Assembly (NCBI RefSeq): GCF_004135735.1
Contig: NZ_CP012670.1
Coordinates: forward strand, 558,001 to 622,000
Length of the DNA stretch: 64,000 nt
Direction of reading: 5' to 3'
Source of the DNA: Sorangium cellulosum
GTDB taxonomy: Bacteria; Myxococcota_A; Polyangia; Polyangiales; Polyangiaceae
Numbering within the stretch: position 1 is the first letter of the stretch; each line of letters begins with the position of its first letter. This document shows positions 46,390 to 54,405 of the stretch, piece by piece. The position numbers were made by a program, and so were the translations under genes. A model generated the notes under the pieces. It had not been told where the DNA came from and did not search any database. It saw nothing but the letters and a program-made list of their open reading frames with translations.

Positions 46390-47945
46390 TTCCGCTCACC
46401 GCGCCGCGCTGGTATCAGCCCGAGCAGGTTCGAGAAGGCGAGCGTCACGCCGCCGACCGACGTGTCGACCCGCAGTCCGAGGTTGTAGGTGATGTCCACG
46501 GGCACGCGGGCGAAGCCCTCGTACCCGGCGGGCGCGTCGGTGAGCTCGCGACGGGTCGCGACCCCGTAGAGGCCCACCGCGCCGAAGAGATCGACGCCGT
46601 AGATGGAGCCGCGCCCCGTGTAGACGGGGATCCGGTACTCGGCCTCGAGCTTCGCGGCGTAGTCGCCGTAGCGGACCTCGATGATGTCCGTGCCGAGGAA
46701 GTTCGGCGGCTGCCTGCGATCGGGGGCGAGATCGAGCAGCCGGTCGGGCAGGAGGTCGGTGAAATCGCCGACATAGTACTTCTCGAAGAAGGGGGCGTCG
46801 CCGGCGACCGCGCCGGCGAACGCCTTGAGGCGGAGCACGTGCCGCAGCGGCAGGCGGAACCACCGCTGCGCGCCGAACTCGAACTTCTGGTAGCCGTAAT
46901 CGCTGCCGAACGGCGGCACGCCCACCGTGACCGAGAGGGAGGCGAACGCGCCGTGCGTGGTCAGGAAGGGCGCGTCGCGCGTGTCGAGATCGATCGCGGC
47001 GCGCAGCGACGAGAGCACCGTCTTGCCGCCCAGGATGTCGAAATCGATGGGCTCGCGGCGCTGGCCGCGCATGTGCGAGGCGACCGTGGGCACGGTCGCG
47101 TCGATCTGCTCCAGGCGGTAGTCGAGCGAGAGCCGCGAGGAGGAGGAGACGTCGTGGCCCGTGCCGAGGGTCGCGCCGAACCGCTTGTAGGCGACGACCG
47201 CGTACTCGGTGACCTCCCGCTGCTCGAGCAAGGGGGACTCGAACGAGACGTCCCGGTTGCCGAAGAAGTCGCGGGCGTCGTTGTAGAGCAGGGTCACCGC
47301 GGCGGACCAGCGGCTCCCCATGAACGCGGGATCGACGAAGCGGGTCCGCAGGGCGAGCTGATCCGCCGCGAGCCCGACGCCCGCGCCGAGGGTGATCCCT
47401 GTCCCGGCGAGGTTGGTCTCGGCGATCTGCACGCCGGTGAACGCGGAGAGCGGCCTGGCGTTGCCCGCGGTGTCCTCGTCGGCGGCGACGCCCAGCCAGA
47501 GGTCCTGGAGCACGAACGTGTTGCGCTCGACCACGTCGATGACGAGGGTCGCGCTGCCGCGCTGGGCCCCTTTCCGGAGCGACAGCCCGACCGAGGCGAA
47601 GAACCCGGTCCCGAGGAGACGGTAGCGCGTGAGCTCGATCTCCGGGTCCTCGACGTCGAGCACGTCCCCCGCGCGGAACCTGACGTAACGGAGGATCACG
47701 CGCGCGGCGGTCCGCACGGCGCCCCGGACCTCGACGCCATCGAGGAGGTACCGGACGCGATGGCGCTCCGGCAGCGCGGCGTTCACGCCCGCGGACACGC
47801 CTGCCGAGGCGGCGGCGGTGCGGGCGGGTCGCTCCGGCGGGGTCGCCGGGCCGGAGGCTCCCTCGGCGCCCTGCCCGAGCGCGCGCCCCGGGAGCGATCC
47901 TGCGAGCAGCGCGCTACAGAGCGCGAGGAAGGCGCGGCCGAGCAC
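46386..47945 (-). CDS. Omp85-family protein with one POTRA domain
   Basis: A 519-residue outer-membrane protein with a signal ending at GRALGQ. Residues ~65-135 hold one POTRA-type domain (DGVEVRGAVRTAARVILRYV, RYRLLGTGFFASVGLSLRKG), followed by a barrel with many aromatic strands and a surface-antigen style end (GRGSIYGVDLFGAVGLYGV). It is shorter than BamA and resembles the BamA/TamA-like paralogues. The start is a GTG at 47945 without a clear ribosome-binding site. It is coupled to the DUF4390-like gene. Confidence 0.82.
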   Translation of the reverse strand: MLGRAFLALCSALLAGSLPGRALGQGAEGASGPATPPERPARTAAASAGVSAGVNAALPERHRVRYLLDGVEVRGAVRTAARVILRYVRFRAGDVLDVEDPEIELTRYRLLGTGFFASVGLSLRKGAQRGSATLVIDVVERNTFVLQDLWLGVAADEDTAGNARPLSAFTGVQIAETNLAGTGITLGAGVGLAADQLALRTRFVDPAFMGSRWSAAVTLLYNDARDFFGNRDVSFESPLLEQREVTEYAVVAYKRFGATLGTGHDVSSSSRLSLDYRLEQIDATVPTVASHMRGQRREPIDFDILGGKTVLSSLRAAIDLDTRDAPFLTTHGAFASLSVTVGVPPFGSDYGYQKFEFGAQRWFRLPLRHVLRLKAFAGAVAGDAPFFEKYYVGDFTDLLPDRLLDLAPDRRQPPNFLGTDIIEVRYGDYAAKLEAEYRIPVYTGRGSIYGVDLFGAVGLYGVATRRELTDAPAGYEGFARVPVDITYNLGLRVDTSVGGVTLAFSNLLGLIPARRGERK

Positions 47946-48040
47946 GAGGGGCAGGGGGCTGGTCGGGGAGCGGGGGAGATGCCGGAGTCACGAGCAGGAT
48001 CCGCCGGATACCGACAGCACGGCCAGAGCCTCCGGAGAGC

Positions 48041-48937
48041 TCAGCGGCGCACCGTAGCACGATCGGTGTGCTCGCCGCAGGGACCGGGCGCGTCGAGCTC
48101 GGCGCCCGGGGCGGCGTCGCTGGCGACGCGGGGCGGCGCGGGGAGCGGCGGGAACCGCGCGCGGAGGTGCGCGGCCCGCTCGTCGTGCTGCCGGCGTGGC
48201 GCGCGCTCGGGCGGGGCGGCGCGGGTGTGCTCGGCCAGCACGAGCAGATCCATGCGGGCGGGCGTCGGCTCGGCCAGGTGGTCGACCGCGGCGAGCAGCA
48301 GCGCCCGGACCTCGGTCAGCACGCGGGCATCGCGCGTCCAGCGCGCGCCGGCGCTCGTCGTGATGGCGCGGGCGAGGAGCAGCTCCGCGCGGCCGCGCAC
48401 GTCCGCGGGGATCCAGTCGGCGATGAGCGGATCGGCGAGCATGGCCAGCGTCTTGCGCAGCGCGGCGACGCGGCGCGGGCCGAATCGCTCCGGCGCGCGC
48501 GCCGCGCGGCGCGCGAGGCGCAATGTCCTGCGGAGCGCGCGCCTCGCCGCCCTGCCGACCACGGCGCCGCGCAAGGTGAGCCGCTCGCGCGGCGCGTCGA
48601 GGGCGTGCAGCACCGCGGCCAGCGAGGCGCCTCCGGCGATCACGAGCGCCACCGCCGCGACGGTGGCTCCGGCGCCGTGCAGCTCGAGGTCGCCGGTCGC
48701 GGCGATGAAGGCAACGGCGACGACCGCCAGGAGCCCGAGGGAGCCGAGCGCGCCTGCCGCGTGCGATGGTCCGTGCCAGGGGCCGCCTTCGCCCTGGGCG
48801 AGCCGGGTGTACCCGTCGGGGGCGATGAGCCGTCCGCCGCTCGGGATGAGGCCCACCCTGGCTCGTCGCGCTGCGCGCGCCAGGCCGACCTCGAGCGGAC
48901 CGAGCTGGACGCCGGGCGGCTCGCGGAATGGGCTCAT
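48041..48937 (-). CDS. Hypothetical membrane protein
   Basis: A ~298-residue protein not matched to a family. Two membrane spans lie near residues 65-87 and 95-120 (LGLLAVVAVAFIAATG, VAAVALVIAGGASLAAVL); the rest is Arg/Ala-rich helix facing one side, with a Pro-rich tail. The frame has strong codon bias and follows hisIE by 65 bases. An alternative ATG at 48955 adds six residues. Confidence 0.6.
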   Translation of the reverse strand: MSPFREPPGVQLGPLEVGLARAARRARVGLIPSGGRLIAPDGYTRLAQGEGGPWHGPSHAAGALGSLGLLAVVAVAFIAATGDLELHGAGATVAAVALVIAGGASLAAVLHALDAPRERLTLRGAVVGRAARRALRRTLRLARRAARAPERFGPRRVAALRKTLAMLADPLIADWIPADVRGRAELLLARAITTSAGARWTRDARVLTEVRALLLAAVDHLAEPTPARMDLLVLAEHTRAAPPERAPRRQHDERAAHLRARFPPLPAPPRVASDAAPGAELDAPGPCGEHTDRATVRR

Positions 48938-49002
48938 CCATCCAGGGTAGCCCATCCCCGGCCGAGCGGCTCTCGCCCGCCGAGGCGGCGGGGCGCGGGG
49001 GC

Positions 49003-49692
49003 TCAGGGAGCCTTCGCCTTGTCTCCCTGGCCCCGCCGCGCCTTCTCGACGAGGCCGCTCGTACCCATGCGGGACGCGAGCGCGGCGAGGACCGCGCGCA
49101 GCGGGACGCCGCGCGACGCGACGCCGACCAGCAGGTGGTAGATGACGTCCGCCGCCTCGGCCGCGACGCGGTCGTCGCTCTCCGCGGCGATCGCCTGAGC
49201 GAGCTCGCCGGCCTCCTCGCGTAGCTTTCCGCCGATCATCGGCGCGCCACCGTCGAGCAGCTTCCTCGTGTAGCTCTTCGTCGGCGACGAGGTCTTGCGC
49301 TCCTCGATCTCCCGCTCGAGGGCCTCGAGCACCGCGGTCGCGTCCTGTCCCTCGTCGGCGGCCTCGGGCTCGGCGTCGCCGCGGGCGTCGACGCGCCGGA
49401 AGAAGCAGCTCGCGGCCCCCGTGTGGCAGGTCGGACCGCTCGGGTCCGCGAGGATCAAGAGCGCGTCCGCGTCGCAGTCGGCGTGGATGCTCGTCACCGC
49501 GAGCGTGTTGCCGCTCGTGGCGCCCTTCTCCCAGAGCTCGCCGCGCGATCGGCTGAAGAAGGTGGCTCGGCCCGTCTCCAGCGTCCGGGTGAGCGACTCC
49601 CGCGTCATGTACGCGAGCATCCGGACCTGCCCGGTCAGCCGATCCTGCACGACGGCCGGTATGAGCTTGCCGTCTCCAAAAGCGATCTTCAC
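49003..49692 (-). CDS. hisI: Bifunctional HisIE (PR-AMP cyclohydrolase / PR-ATP pyrophosphatase)
   Basis: A 229-residue fusion for steps two and three of histidine synthesis. HisI (1-105): AYMTRESLTRTLETG, FFSRSRGELWEKGATSGN, ADCDADALLIL and GPTCHTGAASCFF with the metal Cys. HisE (about 118-225): VLEALEREIEERK, SYTRKLLDGG, GGKLREEAGELAQAI, EAADVIYHLLVGV. The GTG start is three bases after the lgt stop, so it is co-translated with lgt. Other his genes are not nearby. Confidence 0.94.
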   Translation of the reverse strand: MKIAFGDGKLIPAVVQDRLTGQVRMLAYMTRESLTRTLETGRATFFSRSRGELWEKGATSGNTLAVTSIHADCDADALLILADPSGPTCHTGAASCFFRRVDARGDAEPEAADEGQDATAVLEALEREIEERKTSSPTKSYTRKLLDGGAPMIGGKLREEAGELAQAIAAESDDRVAAEAADVIYHLLVGVASRGVPLRAVLAALASRMGTSGLVEKARRGQGDKAKAP

Positions 49693-49695
49693 AGC

Positions 49696-51147
49696 CTATT
49701 CCTCTCCGGTGGTATCGGGCGCCTCGGCAGCGGCGCCGCGCTCGCGGGCCGCCGCCCGGCCCTCGCCCTTCGCGCTGCCGCGCCTCTCTCGCGTCGACTT
49801 GTCGTCGGCCGCCGCCCTCGACCCTCGCTGGTCGCCTGGCCCGTCGTCCTCGTCCTCGTCCTCGTCGTCCTCGTCCGCGGTGGCGGCGGCGGTTTGACCT
49901 CCCGGCAGGTCGAGCGCCATCGCCTGCGCGGGGTGAGCCAGGGCAGCCTTGTAGTAGACCGAGAACGCGATGGCCGCGGCGAGCCCGGTGACGAGGGCGA
50001 CCGCCTGGGACGTCGAGTACTGGAGCAACGTGGACGCGCCGAACGTCTCGGGCTTGAGGGCGAGGTACAGGACGACGGCGGGGATGAACGCGAGCGCCTG
50101 CGTCGCCTTGCGTACCGCGTTGTTGTGGATGATGTGGGAGAACCCGATGGAGTAGGCCACGGCGAACACGACGAGGCCCGCGGGGAGGAGCACGTGCTCC
50201 GGGAGCGAGGGCGGGACGGAGCCGCGCTCCGCGTCGTCGCGCAGGAGCTCGAGCAGGTAGCGGCAAACCCCGTAAGCGAACGTGAAGAGGAGGAAGATCT
50301 CTCCGCGGAACTTCTGCCGCCGGCGCGCGAGGAGCAGGAGCGCGAGCAGCCCAGCGCCGACGAGCGCCTCGTAGAGCTGCGTCGGATGCACGGGGAGGGA
50401 CGCCTCGGAGGCCGGGTCGAGCCCGCGCTCCCTGACGTGCTGCACCCATGCGGGGGACCCGCTGCCGCCGTCCAGCGTGCCCTCGGGCCAGCGCGGGAAC
50501 GTGCCGAGGCCCTTCAGCCAGCCCGGAGCTGTCTCGCCGAGCGGCCGGCCGAAATCGCAGCCGAAGAGGTAGCAGCCGATGCGCGTGATCATGAGGCCGG
50601 AGGCGAGGCTCGGGACGGCCACGTCGGCCCACGGGAGCAGCGGGATGCGGTGGGATCGCAGGAACAGGTAGGAGCCGAGGAAGCCGCCGAGGAAGCCGCC
50701 GTACGCGACGAGGCCGCCGCGGCGGATGTCGAACATCGAGCCGAGGGAGTCGAACTCGTCGAGGTTCGTGAGGATGTAGAGCACGCGTGCGCCGACGACC
50801 GCGGCGAGCGCGGTCACGACGTAGCAGTTGGCCATCGTCTCTCTCGGCAGGCCGTCGCGCTCCGCGAGCCCCAGGGTCAGGTACCAGCCGACGACGAGCG
50901 AGAGGCCGAGCATGACCCCGTAGCTGTAAATGGGCAGCGGGCTCAGGGTGTACGTCTGGTCCTTGAACAGGGAGGCGAGCGCGGCGAGCACGACGCCCAC
51001 GATTCCTGCCGCGGCGGCCCCGGGCTTGTTCTTGGCGATGAACAGCCCGACCGCGCCCACGAACGCGATCCCCGCAGCGATCAGGAAGACCCAGAGCAGG
51101 GGCACGGTCCAGGCGGGGAGCGGGACGCGGAACAGGATGGGATGCAT
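49696..51147 (-). CDS. lgt: Prolipoprotein diacylglyceryl transferase Lgt
   Basis: A 483-residue inner-membrane enzyme that adds diacylglyceryl to the lipobox Cys, the first step of lipoprotein maturation. Hallmarks are IRRGGLVAYGGFLGG, GCYLFGCDFGRP and LPVHPTQLYEALVG. About nine membrane spans are visible. It is longer than usual (~290) through an extra N-terminal membrane region (1-70) and an acidic, then basic, hydrophilic tail (from ~425, DEDDEDEDEDDG). AAGGAG seven bases upstream confirms the ATG. The many lipoproteins in this window would be its substrates. Confidence 0.9.
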   Translation of the reverse strand: MHPILFRVPLPAWTVPLLWVFLIAAGIAFVGAVGLFIAKNKPGAAAAGIVGVVLAALASLFKDQTYTLSPLPIYSYGVMLGLSLVVGWYLTLGLAERDGLPRETMANCYVVTALAAVVGARVLYILTNLDEFDSLGSMFDIRRGGLVAYGGFLGGFLGSYLFLRSHRIPLLPWADVAVPSLASGLMITRIGCYLFGCDFGRPLGETAPGWLKGLGTFPRWPEGTLDGGSGSPAWVQHVRERGLDPASEASLPVHPTQLYEALVGAGLLALLLLARRRQKFRGEIFLLFTFAYGVCRYLLELLRDDAERGSVPPSLPEHVLLPAGLVVFAVAYSIGFSHIIHNNAVRKATQALAFIPAVVLYLALKPETFGASTLLQYSTSQAVALVTGLAAAIAFSVYYKAALAHPAQAMALDLPGGQTAAATADEDDEDEDEDDGPGDQRGSRAAADDKSTRERRGSAKGEGRAAARERGAAAEAPDTTGEE

Positions 51148-51361
51148 GGCGCCTCTCCTTACGCCCGGGATTGGGGGCCATCAAGCGTCGTCTCTCGGGC
51201 ATGACGCAGCGGGCCAACGCCCTGGCGGGCTCGTGTCCAGCCGCATCGGGCGATCGAGATGCGCCCGGGCTGGCAGCGACGCGTCGCTCCCACCGGGTCG
51301 TCGGCGATGGCGCCCGCGAGGGATCTCGAAGTCCGTGCGCGCCGCTGCTAGCATCGATTCC

Positions 51362-52114
51362 GTGCTCTGCGGCCGAGCCACCGTCAGCGTCATCGCGGTC
51401 CCCGGTTTGTTGGTGAGCGCATCGTGTGTCCCCGAGGGGCCGGCCACAGGCGATGCGAGCACGCGATCGGTCGGGGCGGCCGCGTCAGCCGTGTCCACCT
51501 CGAAGGCGGGCGCTGTCCGAGGCGCGCTGGTGGCGGGCGCCTTCGAGGACGATTTCAACCGGTCAGCGCTTGGCCCCGACTGGAACGCCCTCAGCCCCCG
51601 CTGGAAGATCGAGGACGGACGGCTATGCGCCCGCGCCGCGAGGAACCGCGGCGTGTGGCTGAACCGGCCGCTGCCGGAGAACGCGCGGATCGAGTTCGAC
51701 GCCATCGCCGAGGCCCCCGACGGCGATCTCAAGGCGGAGCTCTGGGGGGATGGCCGGAGCGGGGCGACCGCGGCGAGTTACACGAACGCGACGAGCTACC
51801 TCGTGATCCTCGGAGGGTGGAAGAACACGAGGCACGTGCTCGCCCGCCTCGACGAGCACGGCGAGGATCGGCTGGAGATCGAGGTGGATCCGGACAGCGA
51901 CGACGAGCGGGCGCGCCCCGTCGCGCCGGGGCAGCCGTACCGCTTCCAGATCGAGCGCCGCGACGGCAAGACGCTCTCCTGGTCGGTCAACGGTGTCGAT
52001 TACCTCGAGCTCAGCGATCCCGCTCCGCTCGCCGGCTCAGGGCACGAGCACCTGGGTTTCAACGACTGGGATGCGCCGGTATGCTTCGACAACCTGCGCA
52101 TCACGCCCCTCTAG
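51362..52114 (+). CDS. Putative exported lectin-fold protein
   Basis: A ~250-residue protein of unknown function. A hydrophobic N-terminus (VSVIAVPGLLVSASC) with a Cys suggests a lipoprotein. The body looks like a concanavalin-type beta sandwich of the DUF1961/DUF1080 kind: FEDDFNRSALGPDWNALSP at the start, SYLVILGGWKNTRHVLARLD in the middle and LGFNDWDAPVCFDNLRI at the end. Such domains often bind glycans. The GTG at 51362 is chosen to retain the signal; it has no strong ribosome-binding site. The next gene begins five bases after the stop. Confidence 0.65.
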   Translation: MLCGRATVSVIAVPGLLVSASCVPEGPATGDASTRSVGAAASAVSTSKAGAVRGALVAGAFEDDFNRSALGPDWNALSPRWKIEDGRLCARAARNRGVWLNRPLPENARIEFDAIAEAPDGDLKAELWGDGRSGATAASYTNATSYLVILGGWKNTRHVLARLDEHGEDRLEIEVDPDSDDERARPVAPGQPYRFQIERRDGKTLSWSVNGVDYLELSDPAPLAGSGHEHLGFNDWDAPVCFDNLRITPL

Positions 52115-52119
52115 CCGCG

Positions 52120-53745
52120 ATGGAATCAAGCGAGGTCGAACGGGAGCTCGAGGAGCTGGAGACGCGCATCGAGAGGCTGCGCGCGCTTTACGAGCAGTAC
52201 TTCATGGGCATCGAGCGGCTGGAGCCGCTCATCCCGCGCAAGGAGGTCGATCGTCGCGTCTGGGTGCTGCGCCGCGAGCAGATCAGGAACACCGGGCTCC
52301 GGTTCAAGTTCCAGATGCTGATCCAGCGCTACAACACGTTCCAGCAGTACTGGGGCCGCATCGCGCGCGAGATCGAGAACGGGACGTACCGGCGCGACGT
52401 CCTCCGCGCAGCGAAGCGGGTCGGGGCGCAGGAAGCGCTCACGATCGTCGGCCGGAAGCGGGCGGAGCGCTATACGGAGCTCGCCGAGCGGCAGGCGGCG
52501 GATCGTGACGCGGCCGGTCGCGACGACGTGGATGAAGAGCTCGACGCCGACGCCGATATCGTCACGCTGGCGCCGCCGCCGTTGCCCGCCGCTTCTCCGG
52601 CGCGGCAGCGCGCGCCGGCGGCCGACGAGGCCGGCGGCAGCAGCGCCGGCGGGTCCCCGCGCGTCCCGGCGGCGCCCAGCGTCGCGACCGGGGCGGCGCA
52701 GGTCGGTCCGCAGGTACGTTCTCCGGTGGCGCTCGCGCCGCCTGCCACGCCTCAGGCCACGGTGGCCGTGAAGCCTGCCCCGCTTGGCGGATTGCCGCGG
52801 GGGCTCGGCCTGACGAGGCCTCAGCAGAAGCCGGCGGACGCAGCGCCGACGGAGGCACCTTCGGCGGGCGCGAAGGCGCCCCCGCGCGCTTCCCCTGACC
52901 GGACGCAGCCGGCTGCGACGGGCGGAGCGAGCCGCCAGCGGCTCGCCCAGCTCGCGGCGGAGATGCGCGCTCAGCGCATGCAAAACGCCCACGTCGGCGA
53001 CGCGGCGAAAGGCGCGGCCGGAGCGCCCGTCCCTGCCGGCGACGCGGCGGGAGGCGCAGCCGGAGCGCCCGTCCATGCCGGCGATGCGGCGAAGGGGGCA
53101 GCCGGGGCGCATCGGGCTCTGGCGGACGTCGCGCCGGAGCCGCCGGCGCCTGCCAGGCGAGCGCCGCCTCCGCTCCCGATTCGGCCGCCGCCGAAGGCCC
53201 CCACCACGGCAGCGTCGGCGGGGGCCTCGGCGGCTGCCGACACGAAGATCGCCGCAGCGAAGCGGCAGGAGCGCGCGCTCTCGGAGCGGCCGCTTCCGTC
53301 GCGGCGCCGTCGATCCACCATGCCACCTGCCGCGGACAAGGGGACGGCGAGCGGCTCTCGGCATCCAGCGTCACGCGCGTCCTCGCGCCCTCCAGAGGCC
53401 GCGAGGGCCGGGCTCGACACCGGAACCCGCGCGCGATCCGCGCCGCCCGCGCGACCCGCGCCGCCTGCGCGACCCGCGCCGCCTGCGCGACCCGCGCCGC
53501 CCGCGCAGCGCCCCGCCGCGCGCGATGACGAGCTCCCGGAGCAGCGGCTGCGCCAGATCTACGCGAAGTACGTCGAGACCAAGCGCGCTGCGCACGAGTC
53601 GACGGCCGGCGTCACCTACGAACGCCTGGCCGAGAGCCTCCGCGCGCAAGCCGCGAAGCTACGAGCAACGAATCCGGCCAAGTCCGTCGACTACGATGTC
53701 GTCGTCAAGAACGGAAAGACGCTGCTGAAGCCGATCCTCAAGTAA
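52120..53745 (+). CDS. Coiled-coil protein with Pro/Ala-rich centre (MXAN_5187-like)
   Basis: A 541-residue cytoplasmic protein. Residues 1-130 are a charged helical domain beginning in a coiled coil (VERELEELETRIERLRALYE). Residues ~140-465 are low complexity with a 14-residue repeat (GDAAKGAAGAPVPA) and a 6-residue PPARPA repeat. The last ~70 residues (LRQIYAKYVETKRAAHEST to VVKNGKTLLKPILK) form a compact domain that I recall from myxobacterial proteins of the MXAN_5187 type; function unknown. It is probably co-transcribed with the preceding gene. Confidence 0.7.
   Translation: MESSEVERELEELETRIERLRALYEQYFMGIERLEPLIPRKEVDRRVWVLRREQIRNTGLRFKFQMLIQRYNTFQQYWGRIAREIENGTYRRDVLRAAKRVGAQEALTIVGRKRAERYTELAERQAADRDAAGRDDVDEELDADADIVTLAPPPLPAASPARQRAPAADEAGGSSAGGSPRVPAAPSVATGAAQVGPQVRSPVALAPPATPQATVAVKPAPLGGLPRGLGLTRPQQKPADAAPTEAPSAGAKAPPRASPDRTQPAATGGASRQRLAQLAAEMRAQRMQNAHVGDAAKGAAGAPVPAGDAAGGAAGAPVHAGDAAKGAAGAHRALADVAPEPPAPARRAPPPLPIRPPPKAPTTAASAGASAAADTKIAAAKRQERALSERPLPSRRRRSTMPPAADKGTASGSRHPASRASSRPPEAARAGLDTGTRARSAPPARPAPPARPAPPARPAPPAQRPAARDDELPEQRLRQIYAKYVETKRAAHESTAGVTYERLAESLRAQAAKLRATNPAKSVDYDVVVKNGKTLLKPILK
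52996..53115 (+). repeat. 42-bp in-frame repeat, about 2.8 copies
   Basis: Units starting at 52996, 53038 and 53080 encode the 14-residue GDAAKGAAGAPVPA and variants within the coiled-coil gene. The repeat keeps the reading frame. Confidence 0.85.
53443..53508 (+). repeat. 18-bp in-frame repeat (PPARPA)
   Basis: Three full and one partial 18-base units encode PPARPA in the Pro-rich linker of the same gene. Length variation here would not break the frame. Confidence 0.85.
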
Positions 53746-53898
53746 CCGGGGCGGCCTGTCGCCCGCATGGACATGCGGGCGAACCTGGCGAGGCGAGCGC
53801 ACGAGCGCCTCAGCTCGCCGGGCAATGCTCGGCGAGCCCTGCCGCTTCACGCTCGCGGTATCGGTCTGTCGAGCTGATGGATGCGTTGATCGAGCTGA

Positions 53899-54192
53899 TC
53901 AGTGATGCGCCACGCGCCGCCAGAGCTGAGGCAGGCGGTGGACTTTCGCAGGCGCCCCGGAGTCGTCCTCGACGAAGAGGATCGCGCAGGCCGTGCGGTC
54001 GGCCTCACGCATTCTCGCGCATAAGTCGGCCAGATCGTCATCGGCGTCCACGATGTCCGCCTCGGCCGGCTGCGAACCGCCCTGAACGTACTTTACATTG
54101 TCAAGGGCGACCCATCGCCCAGCGAACTCTTCCGAACGACATATGTCGCGCCATGTCATGCGGGGCGCGGCCAAACGAATCTTACTGCCCAT
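53899..54192 (-). CDS. Small hypothetical protein
   Basis: A ~97-residue protein. The body WRDICRSEEFAGRWVALDNV followed by ADDDLADLCARMREADRT and CAILFVEDD resembles short DUF5678-type proteins (Trp-rich start, acidic helix, closing strand), but the match is weak. Base composition is lower in GC than its neighbours. The ATG at 54192 gives the most plausible length; 54159 is an alternative and the longer frame to 54309 looks unlike protein. It lies between two low-complexity regions. Confidence 0.5.
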   Translation of the reverse strand: MGSKIRLAAPRMTWRDICRSEEFAGRWVALDNVKYVQGGSQPAEADIVDADDDLADLCARMREADRTACAILFVEDDSGAPAKVHRLPQLWRRVAHH

Positions 54193-54405
54193 TTCCCGTG
54201 AGCGACCTTCTCCCCCATGTTCCAAAGTCAAGCGCCGACCTACTACAAGCAAAGGCGCGGCGTTCGGCGAACTTTCAGAACCGTCGGAGCAAGATCTAGC
54301 ACCCGTCAAAATCCGGCGTCAAGGCAGGGCTGGAACAGCCCAGGCCCCTCGGGCGTTGAGGTCGGTCCGCCGTCCCCCCTCTCTTTCCGTCGTCCCCCCC
54401 CTCTT

